Notes: generated from the letters alone by a model not told the origin. Positions 1 to 7,907 are shown, counted from the stretch's first letter. The stretch is 20,042 nt of DNA from a virus (IMGVR_UViG_3300010885_050813:1-20042); one strand, 5' to 3'. Program-made: numbers and translations.

Positions 1-1235
1 GTATTTCCGGTAATACCCTGCGTACCTTGAGAGCCTTGACTGCCAGTATTGCCAGTAACGCCTTGCGTTCCTTGAACACCCTGACTGCCAGTATTGCCAG
101 TAACGCCCTGCGTTCCCTGAACACCTTGACTGCCGGTATTGCCAGTAACGCCTTGCGTTCCTTGAACACCCTGACTGCCAGTATTGCCAGTAACGCCCTG
201 CGTTCCCTGAACACCTTGACTGCCGGTATTGCCAGTAACGCCTTGCGTCCCTTGAACACCCTGACTGCCAGTATTGCCAGTAACGCCCTGCGTTCCCTGA
301 ACACCTTGACTGCCGGTATTACCGGTAACGCCCTGAGTACCTTGAACGCCTTGGCTGCCGGTATTGCCAGTAACGCCCTGAGTACCTTGAACGCCTTGAC
401 TGCCGGTATTGCCGGTAACGCCCTGAGTACCTTGAGAGCCTTGACTGCCGGTATTGCCAGTAATGCCCTGCGTTCCTTGGCTACCCTGACTGCCAGTATT
501 GCCAGTAACGCCCTGCGTTCCTTGACTACCCTGACTGCCGGTATTGCCGGTAACGCCCTGAGTACCTTGAACACCTTGACTGCCGGTATTGCCAGTAATG
601 CCCTGCGTTCCTTGGCTACCCTGACTGCCGGTATTGCCAGTAACGCCCTGCGTTCCTTGACTACCCTGACTGCCGGTATTGCCGGTAACGCCCTGAGTAC
701 CTTGAGAGCCTTGACTGCCGGTATTGCCAGTAACGCCCTGAGTACCTTGAACACCTTGACTGCCGGTATTGCCAGTAACGCCCTGAGTACCTTGAACGCC
801 TTGGCTGCCGGTATTGCCAGTAATGCCCTGCGTTCCTTGAACACCTTGACTTCCGGTATTGCCAGTAACGCCCTGCGTTCCTTGACTACCCTGACTGCCG
901 GTATTGCCGGTAACGCCCTGAGTACCTTGAGAGCCTTGACTGCCAGTATTGCCAGTTATGCCCTGCGCACCTTGGCTACCAATGCTACCCTGTACTCCTT
1001 GAATTCCAGTATTACCGGTGATACCTTGTGTTCCTTGAAATCCTTGTAATCCTTGAATACCTTGCGAGCCAAGTCCAGCCGATGGCAAGAGTGTCCATGT
1101 CTTAACACCATCTCCAACCTTAATAATATTATTAGTCGTATCAAAACCAGGCTCCCCAGATGCTAATACTGGATTGACCGATATCCATTCAGATGCAGGC
1201 CCTTGGCGGAGTATTATTGTGTTTATTGCTGGCAT
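1..1235 (-). CDS. Collagen-like phage tail fibre, 3' end missing
   Basis: The reading frame starts at an ATG at 1235 and stays open to the left edge, so only the first 411 residues are seen. Residues 1-52 look like the N-terminal domain of phage receptor-binding fibres (major tropism determinant N-terminal type): NPVLASGEPGF, then IIKVGDGVKTWTLLP. From about residue 56 the chain is uninterrupted Gly-X-Y, about 118 triplets. The basic unit is five triplets: GSQ GVQ GTQ GVT GNT. No proline is seen in the repeats; Gln and Thr fill the Y position. Such a chain should form a trimeric collagen-like shaft, with any receptor-binding tip beyond the window. No clear Shine-Dalgarno lies before the ATG, only an AT-rich leader. 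A late-promoter-like motif lies at 1267-1281. Its neighbour encodes a GT25/FkbM protein that may modify it. Confidence 0.9.
   Translation of the reverse strand, partial: MPAINTIILRQGPASEWISVNPVLASGEPGFDTTNNIIKVGDGVKTWTLLPSAGLGSQGIQGLQGFQGTQGITGNTGIQGVQGSIGSQGAQGITGNTGSQGSQGTQGVTGNTGSQGSQGTQGVTGNTGSQGVQGTQGITGNTGSQGVQGTQGVTGNTGSQGVQGTQGVTGNTGSQGSQGTQGVTGNTGSQGSQGTQGVTGNTGSQGSQGTQGITGNTGSQGVQGTQGVTGNTGSQGSQGTQGVTGNTGSQGSQGTQGITGNTGSQGSQGTQGVTGNTGSQGVQGTQGVTGNTGSQGVQGTQGVTGNTGSQGVQGTQGVTGNTGSQGVQGTQGVTGNTGSQGVQGTQGVTGNTGSQGVQGTQGVTGNTGSQGVQGTQGVTGNTGSQGVQGTQGVTGNTGSQGSQGTQGITGN
6..990. repeat. 45-bp tandem repeat array, 22 copies, in the collagen-like gene
   Basis: The gccagt/gccggt element recurs exactly every 45 bases from about 6 to 951, giving 22 units. 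Each unit encodes five Gly-X-Y triplets on the minus strand. Units differ by scattered synonymous or X-position changes, such as GVQ, GSQ, GTQ and GAQ. Between about 51 and 320 the period doubles to 90 bases, with three nearly identical 90-bp copies, which suggests recent duplication by slippage or unequal recombination. The pattern degenerates to the right of about 990. Confidence 0.95.
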
Positions 1236-1266
1236 AATTATTATTATTTAAGGGTCAAGGTATAAT

Positions 1267-1281
1267 GTATTATACACTTAA
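1267..1281 (-). promoter_or_regulatory. Late-promoter-like motif, site A
   Basis: The minus strand reads TTAAGTGTATAATAC, 31 bases before the fibre gene's ATG. It shares TTARGTGTA with three other upstream sites (6336-6347, 11670-11680, 17634-17648). TATAAT inside it, with TTGATG 18 bases upstream (1293-1298), could also be read as an ordinary sigma70 promoter, so the sigma class is unsettled. Confidence 0.5.
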
Positions 1282-1313
1282 TATGCGTTGTACATCAAAC
1301 AATAAAGGTCAAT

Positions 1314-3920
1314 TTAATAATATAGATATTTGTCTATATTGGTAATTTTATTGAGATTGGATCTATATAATCTATCAGCTATCTCTTTCTGCACAAGATC
1401 TGGATGAACCCACCAATCCTCAAACGGGGTCGAATCATCTAGAGATATATCATTAACAATTAATTTATACCCTAATGAATATAAATAATGTCTAGACTTA
1501 TTTCTGTAAGATCTAGTCATATCAAGATAATAATCGTGCTCATATGTTATGATACCAAATCGATATTTATCAAATGGTATTGATAATAAAATTTCAAAGG
1601 TTTTGTTTGGAGGGTCGCAGTCCAGCTGTAAATAGTCTATATCTGATCCAAAATTACTTTCTTTTAATAATTTAGAATAATTAACTTTTGAAGCATCTAC
1701 TCCAATTATTCTATTTTTTCTTATAGTTCTAAATTTATCTACTAATTGATTATTCAGTTCTATGGAGATACCTGTCCAATTGTATCGATTTTCTAATAAA
1801 TACGAATTATTGCCAAATAATGGGTCTCCAGCACCAATTTCAAGATAGGTCCCATTTTGTTTACCGTTAAGCGCCATGAGTATAAATAAGTCTTGATAAG
1901 CTTGAGAATAATTTTTCTCTATAAGATCAGATCCGTCAAATTTAACTCTTAAAGAAGAATGTTTATTTTTTGTATATGTTTTATGCTGCTGTCTTTTCTT
2001 TTCTATCTCTGTTAAATTATACTCAATCATTGAGATATATTCTTCTGTAATATTGTCATTCTTATCTAATATCTCATTAAATAAAATTCTAGATTCTTCT
2101 AGCTTATCCCACCAATATCCTGCAACCGCTTTATAAAACATTAATCCAAATTTTCCGGGATACCCTACATCTGCAATTAGAGATACTTGTTTATTTTCTG
2201 ACACTCCTAATCCTATAGAGGCATAAGTATAAGATTCGTACCATTGTTTTTTAAACTCATAATATTTACTCAATAGAAAGTAAGCTTCCGGTCTTTGGGG
2301 ACAAATTGTAATGGCCTGTTTGAGTAAATGAGTACTTGTAAAATCTCTATTTTTCTGTGCATCAAAACAATAAAACCCTTGTATTAAGCAGAAGTATGTC
2401 GTATTCACATCCTCTGTTCTTTCGGCGCATCTTAAATAATGGGTAAATGCTGATCCTGTGTGTCCTAGTTTATGGTAGTACTGAGCTAATTGAAGATTAA
2501 GTTCTGGACTTTCTGGGTTAAGTGCATATTTATTAATAAGATCATATTTATTGTCTATCAATTCAAAAGCTATATCATACTCATGTAAAGATGGTACTTC
2601 ATAGTAACCTAAGTTATTTAATTTATCTAAGATCTTACCTTTATACTCGCCCAAGTGAAGCTGCTCAAATTCTATTTTTTCGATATGATATTTAGAAAAA
2701 TCTAGATTTAATATGATATCTGGCTCCATTCCTTCTATATCCAAAAGAAGCCAGTCAATAGTAGTTATATTATGCTTATCTAATAATTCATCTAAGGTTA
2801 ATGCTTGAATCTCAAAAGATTGGATTTCTCCATTTTGCCAAAATTTTTCATGCTTTTTCACATGCTCGATATCAGTTGAAGCGACCTGTTTATCTGGATC
2901 TTTATCGTGATAAAAAATATTTATAGTTGAGCATTTATTATCATATTTTTTAATAGCTATATTTTCAATAATAGAATTACTGTATTTAGTGGAGTATACA
3001 TTTTTAAGTTGTTCTATATGAATTGGATTAGCCTCGATAAAAAGCCCTAAATTTAATGACTTATAATGTTTGAGTAAATACCTCGATAGGTCATCGTTTC
3101 CTATGTGTGCGCCGAGTTGTACTACTGTAATTGGATCATATTGTTTAGTATCGCTAAAAATTTCTACTATAGATTGATTTTTACCAGTATTTTCCCACCA
3201 TTCTTTTATGAACTTATATGAATTAGTATGGCAAGTATCATGGGAATCGGAAAAGTTACTACTTGTATTAATAATATCTTCTATGAATAATGGAAAATTA
3301 TATACATTACCAATACCTTCAAATAAAACATGTTCTATAATAGGAAATAGATCATACATGATATATTGATTTAATTCTGCTTGAATTAACACATTGTTAA
3401 CATCTAAATTGAATGTGTAGTCATCTATGTAATATTTCTCGATAATTTTTTTAGCATACTCTCTATTAATTAGATATGCTTGACAGCCTAAGTCTTTATT
3501 TAGTCTTGATCTAAATTTGATCGAAATGTTCTCAAAAGACTCTCTTAACAAACAAAGGTGAACACACCCATAATCATTAGGAATATGATCTTTAAACTGT
3601 TTCCAAGAAAAAGACCAATAATCCGTAATAGATAAATCAACATCGTCTTCTAAAATAAGTACTAAATTTTCTTGTGAATTATCGTACCAATGCTTTATAG
3701 CTTTTATATGCGAAGTGACCGGCCCCTTGCTATTCTCATGAATTCTACCAATATATTTACCAGTTAATATAAACTTACTGTCATCAAATCTAGGAGAAGA
3801 AAAAATAGAGTAGTTTGTAATACTATATTTCTCACACTGTTTAACAAAATTCTCAATTCTATGAGTAGCATCATCCGTAGTTATGCAGATAATGCGTGGG
3901 ATTCCTTCTAGTTTAGACAT
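1314..3920 (-). CDS. Multidomain GT25-like glycosyltransferase, FkbM, TPR, FkbM protein
   Basis: This 868-residue protein has four parts. Residues 1-215 resemble GT25 (LPS/collagen) glycosyltransferases: a start of IPRIICITTDDATHR, then SHIKAIKHW, then LVLILEDDVDL with an acidic EDD at 91-93. Residues 265-450 look like an FkbM-type SAM-dependent methyltransferase: VVQLGAHIGND, FIEANP, DWLLLDIEGMEPD. Residues 465-640 are helical and TPR-like, with Asn-Pro and Pro-containing repeat starts. Residues 670-850 are a second FkbM-like domain: SQAYQDLFI, TYLEIGAGDP, DYLQLDCDPP, ending in EDWWVHPDLV. It overlaps the end of the upstream propeller gene by 8 bases (ATGTCTAA), so the two are probably translationally coupled. 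The likely role is transfer of a sugar and its O-methylation on a virion protein or host glycan. Domain calls are from motifs; the substrate is unknown. Confidence 0.85.
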   Translation of the reverse strand: MSKLEGIPRIICITTDDATHRIENFVKQCEKYSITNYSIFSSPRFDDSKFILTGKYIGRIHENSKGPVTSHIKAIKHWYDNSQENLVLILEDDVDLSITDYWSFSWKQFKDHIPNDYGCVHLCLLRESFENISIKFRSRLNKDLGCQAYLINREYAKKIIEKYYIDDYTFNLDVNNVLIQAELNQYIMYDLFPIIEHVLFEGIGNVYNFPLFIEDIINTSSNFSDSHDTCHTNSYKFIKEWWENTGKNQSIVEIFSDTKQYDPITVVQLGAHIGNDDLSRYLLKHYKSLNLGLFIEANPIHIEQLKNVYSTKYSNSIIENIAIKKYDNKCSTINIFYHDKDPDKQVASTDIEHVKKHEKFWQNGEIQSFEIQALTLDELLDKHNITTIDWLLLDIEGMEPDIILNLDFSKYHIEKIEFEQLHLGEYKGKILDKLNNLGYYEVPSLHEYDIAFELIDNKYDLINKYALNPESPELNLQLAQYYHKLGHTGSAFTHYLRCAERTEDVNTTYFCLIQGFYCFDAQKNRDFTSTHLLKQAITICPQRPEAYFLLSKYYEFKKQWYESYTYASIGLGVSENKQVSLIADVGYPGKFGLMFYKAVAGYWWDKLEESRILFNEILDKNDNITEEYISMIEYNLTEIEKKRQQHKTYTKNKHSSLRVKFDGSDLIEKNYSQAYQDLFILMALNGKQNGTYLEIGAGDPLFGNNSYLLENRYNWTGISIELNNQLVDKFRTIRKNRIIGVDASKVNYSKLLKESNFGSDIDYLQLDCDPPNKTFEILLSIPFDKYRFGIITYEHDYYLDMTRSYRNKSRHYLYSLGYKLIVNDISLDDSTPFEDWWVHPDLVQKEIADRLYRSNLNKITNIDKYLYY

Positions 3921-4890
3921 TAATAAATTCCTCTATAGCTTTCATGGGGCATTTTAATAAGAAGGCGGAATTGTCTTGATAGCCAAATGTTATTAATAAA
4001 TTATCACTATGAATAGCCATACCACATGAAAATTCTATCTCTGCTCCAAGAAAATCGAATGGATCTCCATATTTGACAACATTCCAATCCTTATCCCAGA
4101 TAACAAATCTATGTCTATATTTAGCATTCTTTCTTCCATTATAATTATTGAATAAATCTACCTGATGAGTTAATCCTACTCTATAATTTTTCCAATTAAT
4201 AATTTGAGAACCTCCGCGAAAATCATAGTGTCCTGGTGCATATGTTCCTAGAAATATTGTTTCACAAGTTTTATTCTCAATATCTACTTTGACTACCTCG
4301 GTAGGATTGCACCACTTAACATAGTGATATGGCATGTCTAAAATAGGCATCCAATTTTTTTCACAATATGAATCATTTTTACCAGGTGCTGGAATTCTTG
4401 TTCTATGTATTTCTTTATATTTTCCAGTCTCTTCGATAATTTCTGATAGCTCCATTCGTCCTTGTCCATTTGTAGTTGTGTCTCTACGAACTCCACTACC
4501 ATATAACTTTTTATTCCATCTTACTAATCTAATATCTTCCAAACCTATAAACTCCCATAGTGGTTTAATATCTAGGGTTGATGTATCAATCTTAGAATAA
4601 GATTCTATAGAATAATTATTATTTAATTTGCATAGATAGTTATTAGTTCTGAGGGTTAAATCATTTTCGGGATGTAGATACTGTAATGGCCCCCAAGGAT
4701 GACAATATTTATGCTTCTCAGCATGATATAATGTGTATTCTACATGCCTAAGATTGACTAATACGCTATCATCCTCGTCAATAAAAATTGATGGATTGGT
4801 TAGTCCAGTCCCATTAGTATTATTTGAATCTATAGCTAGAGGATATAAATATCCTCCTTTTAATATCATATGTCTTACAAAATTATCCAT
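3913..4890 (-). CDS. GH130-like five-bladed beta-propeller protein
   Basis: The 325 residues carry spaced motifs of the GH130/GH43-like five-bladed propellers: NPS at 32-34, NLR at 46-48, GLEDIRL at 116-122, GVRRD at 133-137, EKNW at 177-180, RGGS at 225-228, EFSCGMA at 286-292 and FGYQDN at 302-307. GH130 enzymes are mannoside phosphorylases or hydrolases. In phages this fold often stands beside or inside glycosyltransferase genes, so it may bind or trim the glycan made by its neighbour. The start at 4890 has AGGAAAG seven or so bases upstream. It ends inside the start of the GT25/FkbM gene. There is no signal peptide. The fold is fairly secure; catalytic activity is not shown. Confidence 0.75.
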   Translation of the reverse strand: MDNFVRHMILKGGYLYPLAIDSNNTNGTGLTNPSIFIDEDDSVLVNLRHVEYTLYHAEKHKYCHPWGPLQYLHPENDLTLRTNNYLCKLNNNYSIESYSKIDTSTLDIKPLWEFIGLEDIRLVRWNKKLYGSGVRRDTTTNGQGRMELSEIIEETGKYKEIHRTRIPAPGKNDSYCEKNWMPILDMPYHYVKWCNPTEVVKVDIENKTCETIFLGTYAPGHYDFRGGSQIINWKNYRVGLTHQVDLFNNYNGRKNAKYRHRFVIWDKDWNVVKYGDPFDFLGAEIEFSCGMAIHSDNLLITFGYQDNSAFLLKCPMKAIEEFINV

Positions 4891-4908
4891 TTTCTTTCCT
4901 AAATTCTA

Positions 4909-5349
4909 TTACGGCGTTCCTCCGTTAATATAGCAGTTAACGAGTCTTGTGGGCGAATTAATACTTACTCCACTAATATAAGACAAGCCATTCAAAGATA
5001 GGTATGAATTACCAAGATTTAATACAGTGGTGCCTAGGGTTACTCCGCTGCTATGTATAAGTGTAAATCCTGTACTATCATTATAAACAACTTTAATACC
5101 AGATCCACCTAGAACACCACTAAGACCGATAATATCTTGAATATCTTCCAAACTAACAGAAGCTAATATTCCACTTGGTAATAATCCACTAACAGCACTA
5201 TTAAAATCTATTATTTTTGTATGGTAAAAATCTGGAAAATCACTGGGTAATAATTTTTCAGTATTAATTATTTCTAAATTAACAACATTAGTATTTAATT
5301 CTACAGTATTATCATTTGGTTCAATAATTTCTACAATAAAATCGCTCAT
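4909..5349 (-). CDS. Putative virion structural protein, 146 aa
   Basis: I do not recognise a family. The protein starts MSDFIVEIIEP and is rich in Gly, Ser, Leu and Val, with beta-like stretches (GGSGIKVVYNDSTGFTLIH) and a C-terminal half of short repeated hydrophobic phrases such as LNLGNSYLSLNGLSYISG. That composition fits a fibre, spike or tail accessory protein. The ATG at 5349 forms an ATGA overlap with the upstream gene's stop. An in-frame TTG nine bases earlier is a weaker choice. It lies between head-completion genes and the glycan-modification genes. Function is inferred from position only. Confidence 0.7.
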   Translation of the reverse strand: MSDFIVEIIEPNDNTVELNTNVVNLEIINTEKLLPSDFPDFYHTKIIDFNSAVSGLLPSGILASVSLEDIQDIIGLSGVLGGSGIKVVYNDSTGFTLIHSSGVTLGTTVLNLGNSYLSLNGLSYISGVSINSPTRLVNCYINGGTP

Positions 5350-5774
5350 AATTGACAATCCAGTTCTGTTTTATAGCCACTGTTTCTCTTATTAATTGTT
5401 ATATTACCATATAAAATACGAAGAGTATAATTGCCACCATAAGTATAAAAATCGTCTGGAGACTGCATCTCTATATCATATTTAGCAGTGTCGAAGTCGT
5501 AGTCATTTGTGACATCGGAAGGTATTAGTAAATTAAGAACTCCTGCTGCTCCATCTATATAAAACTTATATAACGAATAATTAGTATTATTAGTATGAAA
5601 AAGTAACGTAGTTGATAGAGTTTTTTTTGCAATATCTTTATATGCTGTTTTCATGATTAATCTAGCACACCAATTATTTAAAGCAATAATATTACGGTCA
5701 ATATCTTTATATGATATTATAAGCCTAAATGAGCTACCCTGTTCAATTGAGAAATCATGTTTTGCTGCTGGCAT
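5346..5774 (-). CDS. Putative neck, tail or baseplate structural protein, 142 aa
   Basis: The N-terminus (HDFSIEQGSSFRLIISYKDID) and later phrases (WCARLIMKT, YDIEMQSPDDFYTY, LRILYGNITINK) follow a layout I know from small phage structural proteins encoded after head-tail adaptors: an 'IEQGSSF' opening, an 'arlmiR'-like strand, then a YDlE segment and a closing 'RiL.G.v.i' strand. No catalytic motif is visible. It lies 8 bases after the adaptor gene, with a weak AGGG before the ATG. The exact place in the virion is unknown. Confidence 0.7.
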   Translation of the reverse strand: MPAAKHDFSIEQGSSFRLIISYKDIDRNIIALNNWCARLIMKTAYKDIAKKTLSTTLLFHTNNTNYSLYKFYIDGAAGVLNLLIPSDVTNDYDFDTAKYDIEMQSPDDFYTYGGNYTLRILYGNITINKRNSGYKTELDCQL

Positions 5775-5782
5775 ATAATACC

Positions 5783-6298
5783 CTATGAATAAAAGTTCTT
5801 ATGGCGATGATCATCATAAGGTAACATAAATGGATCAAACTTATTACCAACAAACGGACTAAGAACAGCAGCAACAGCTGTAGCATTCTGAACATCCCAA
5901 TGTTCTGTTAAATTGGCATATAGGTTACAGGGGCCATGTTCTAGGATCTCTTTAAATCCAGCTAAATGACCAGCAGTAGATAATTGTGCTGGTCCTAAAG
6001 CTGCTCTAATGCCCTCTAATGCGGCTTTTGATCTAAAAGTACTCTGATCTATGATACATGCTGTTTTTAGACCAGTCATACACAAGAAAACATCATCATT
6101 ATCGTCTGTAGGATCTGGTGTTATTGTTTGATTTATTAAATCAATATTGTATTTACGTTCTAAGTTAACGTCAAATTGAAGATATCTAGCTGCCACTATT
6201 ATAGTTTGTATTAATCTTTCATCACTATATTGTGGAGGATCTCCTAAATCATTGATTACAACCCTAACAAGAGAAATAATGTCTGTTTGCCAAGCCAT
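5783..6298 (-). CDS. Head-tail adaptor/connector-like protein, 171 aa
   Basis: It is a mostly helical 171-residue protein opening MAWQTDIISLVRVVINDLGDPPQYSDERLIQTIIVAARYL in two stretches: an N-terminal helix, a short 'D..pp.ysD' loop, then a 'LiqtI..AaryL' helix. This is the layout of gp6/gp15-type head-completion adaptors, and the position just after the capsid gene agrees. The first gene after the capsid terminator, it has its own AAGGAG Shine-Dalgarno seven bases before the ATG and a late-promoter-like motif 37 bases upstream, so it probably begins a new transcription unit. The adaptor call rests on architecture and position rather than a diagnostic motif. Confidence 0.65.
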   Translation of the reverse strand: MAWQTDIISLVRVVINDLGDPPQYSDERLIQTIIVAARYLQFDVNLERKYNIDLINQTITPDPTDDNDDVFLCMTGLKTACIIDQSTFRSKAALEGIRAALGPAQLSTAGHLAGFKEILEHGPCNLYANLTEHWDVQNATAVAAVLSPFVGNKFDPFMLPYDDHRHKNFYS

Positions 6299-6330
6299 AT
6301 CAATCTCCTTTAAATTTTATTAATATCTAT

Positions 6331-6349
6331 TGTTAGATTACACCTAACA
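6331..6349. repeat. Inverted repeat TGTTAG/CTAACA around site B
   Basis: Arms TGTTAG (6331-6336) and CTAACA (6344-6349) are perfect complements around a 7-base centre. It overlaps both the late-promoter-like motif and the T-run of the capsid terminator. It could be an operator or a fortuitous stem. Confidence 0.4.
6336..6347 (-). promoter_or_regulatory. Late-promoter-like motif, site B
   Basis: The minus strand reads TTAGGTGTAATC, 37 bases before the adaptor gene's ATG and just past the capsid gene's terminator. It shares TTARGTGTA with sites A, C and D. No good TTGACA-like box precedes it. Confidence 0.5.
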
Positions 6350-6375
6350 AAAAAGGCTGGCATAAAGCCAGCCTT
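6349..6375 (-). terminator. Rho-independent terminator after the major capsid gene
   Basis: Read on the minus strand, a perfect 9-bp stem (AAGGCTGGC/GCCAGCCTT) with a 5-base loop TTTAT runs straight into a T-run of six. It begins 34 bases beyond the capsid gene's stop and should end the portal-to-capsid transcript. Confidence 0.92.
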
Positions 6376-6408
6376 AGTTGCTTAGTAGAATTACTAAAAA
6401 TTCAATTA

Positions 6409-7422
6409 TTATACTGCGCCGAGTAGAACTCTACGGTTATCGAGTACTGCAAAGCCTTGTTCGGCCCATCCATAGAATCCAGCTCTCTTCTGACGATGTA
6501 GTGTATCGTCTTCGAAGATCTGAACTTCTTGGCGAACTGGCATAATGAAACTGTCTCTCTTGCGAAGGTCAAGACCGACAACAATTTCATTCTTGCTACC
6601 GGGTAGACTGCCACTTAGAACATTGCTATAGAATAGCTGATATTCTTGGCCTTCACCTAGTTCGTCAAGATCATGGAGATTAATACCAAACACACGGTTA
6701 AGAGTACCGTCAGCGGCAGTATAGATCTCACGACGAGTTGTCTCATCGACTTGATCGATACCCCAATTACGGATATCTTCCATACTTTCTGGAGAAACAT
6801 AAAGATCTGTTAGTAAACCACGATTGTTGCTAGCAGAGTTACCGCCGCCATTTCGACGCATAACTGTCTTCATGAGACTTACTAATCTCTTTGTAAACTG
6901 ACCACTAGCAGCATCGCTGTCATAAACAACAATGTTGCGATCAACACCAGCGGCTAGTAGCGTATGCCAGCCATCGTCATTGAGCTTCTTGACGAAAGAG
7001 CCTTCAAGAACCTCCATAGCGCGACCAACAACGTCCCAGCGAGCATCACGGGCATACTTTAAGAGATAGTCAATTGAAGAACCGATGTCATAGGTTGGGA
7101 CCATGACGTAATCGCCTTCAACATGACGCTCTGGAATATATCCATGGTTTGGTACAGTATAGGCTACAAAGTCCTTTTCTGTACCTGGGGCTAAAAAGTC
7201 TAGTGGAAATTCAGGAGTAGCACTTTGAGCTAATTGAATTGGCTCGAAGATACCATCAAGAATATCGCCACTTAGTAATCCCTGGCGTAGTGGTTGTTCT
7301 AGAGCTTTAGCAAATTCTGCATTGGCTGCTAGAGAAACCTCTCTATTAGCTGAACCAGAACGAACAAGAAGATCTGTTAATTCTGGGGTTGGCTTAAATG
7401 CTTTTGTGTTAACTGCTGACAT
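6409..7422 (-). CDS. Major capsid protein (HK97-like fold expected)
   Basis: The 337 residues fit a phage major head protein by position (after protease-scaffold and decoration genes, before a strong terminator) and by sequence. An N-terminal helical region (about 1-55) is followed by DILDGIFEPIQLAQS, a P-rich EFPLDFLAPG stretch, a long spine-helix candidate near 120-155 (LLKYARDARWDVVGRAMEVLEG), LYVSPESMEDIR in the axial-domain region, and a C-terminal GFYGWAEQGFAVLDNRRVLLGAV-like end (about 315-337) typical of phage capsid proteins. The Shine-Dalgarno AGGGAGA is strong, as expected for the most abundant virion protein. Whether the N-terminus is trimmed by the upstream-encoded protease is not visible. 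Confidence 0.85.
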   Translation of the reverse strand: MSAVNTKAFKPTPELTDLLVRSGSANREVSLAANAEFAKALEQPLRQGLLSGDILDGIFEPIQLAQSATPEFPLDFLAPGTEKDFVAYTVPNHGYIPERHVEGDYVMVPTYDIGSSIDYLLKYARDARWDVVGRAMEVLEGSFVKKLNDDGWHTLLAAGVDRNIVVYDSDAASGQFTKRLVSLMKTVMRRNGGGNSASNNRGLLTDLYVSPESMEDIRNWGIDQVDETTRREIYTAADGTLNRVFGINLHDLDELGEGQEYQLFYSNVLSGSLPGSKNEIVVGLDLRKRDSFIMPVRQEVQIFEDDTLHRQKRAGFYGWAEQGFAVLDNRRVLLGAV

Positions 7423-7442
7423 GAGTTTTCTCCCTTTTATAA

Positions 7443-7892
7443 TTACTGGATATTGACTGATACTTTGGCGTAACCGTCAGAATCAACTGAGCTGAGGAAT
7501 GAACCAATCTTAACTGCGTTTGTTGAACTAGTACCAATGAGACCATTAGCACCAACGTATGCTCCACTACCGGCTGATGGAGTACCAGCAACCAAGTTTG
7601 TGGTTACCTGACCAACTCTTAGTAGTGTTACCTTACCACCAAGCTGAACCTCGTCTTTGTGCCAGTTAATGTGCTGACGAGTTAGATCATAGTTAACAAC
7701 ATCATTTAATAGAACGCCAATTGGAAGAGCGCCGCTGGCAGCGGCAGCATAAGCTACAACGCCGTTAGCATCGTCCATTGATACTCCAGAACCACTGGTG
7801 ACAGCAGAGACTACGCCGCCTCTGACACCTGTTGTGTTCATGAAGAAAGATACGTCTGTTAGTACTTCGATACGATCTGGTTTAAGAGCCAT
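7443..7892 (-). CDS. Head decoration-like protein, 149 aa
   Basis: This protein is rich in Gly, Ala, Ser and Val. It opens MALKPDRIEVLTDVSFFMN, then a 'rGGVVSAVTSGSGVSMDDA' region, then IGVLLNDVVNYDLTRQHINWHK, and ends in short beta stretches (AVKIGSFLSS, YAKVSVNIQ). The size, composition and place directly upstream of the capsid gene fit a decoration or cement protein that binds the mature shell. It shares the strong GGGAG Shine-Dalgarno with the capsid gene, which suggests expression at comparable levels. No specific decoration-protein family was proven. Confidence 0.65.
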   Translation of the reverse strand: MALKPDRIEVLTDVSFFMNTTGVRGGVVSAVTSGSGVSMDDANGVVAYAAAASGALPIGVLLNDVVNYDLTRQHINWHKDEVQLGGKVTLLRVGQVTTNLVAGTPSAGSGAYVGANGLIGTSSTNAVKIGSFLSSVDSDGYAKVSVNIQ

Positions 7893-7907
7893 GTTATTCT
7901 CCCTTAT

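Noticed and set aside
1-990. CRISPR array
   Set aside because: Units are contiguous 45-bp repeats with no spacers and they encode Gly-X-Y triplets.
27-1049. Long plus-strand open frame of Ala/Ser/Leu repeats
   Set aside because: It is the antisense of the collagen-like repeat. The minus strand gives perfect Gly-X-Y with a proper N-terminal fibre domain, and the plus frame has no ribosome site or known fold.
6402-7591. Short minus-strand frames inside the capsid and decoration genes
   Set aside because: They are out-of-frame shadows of strongly supported structural genes.
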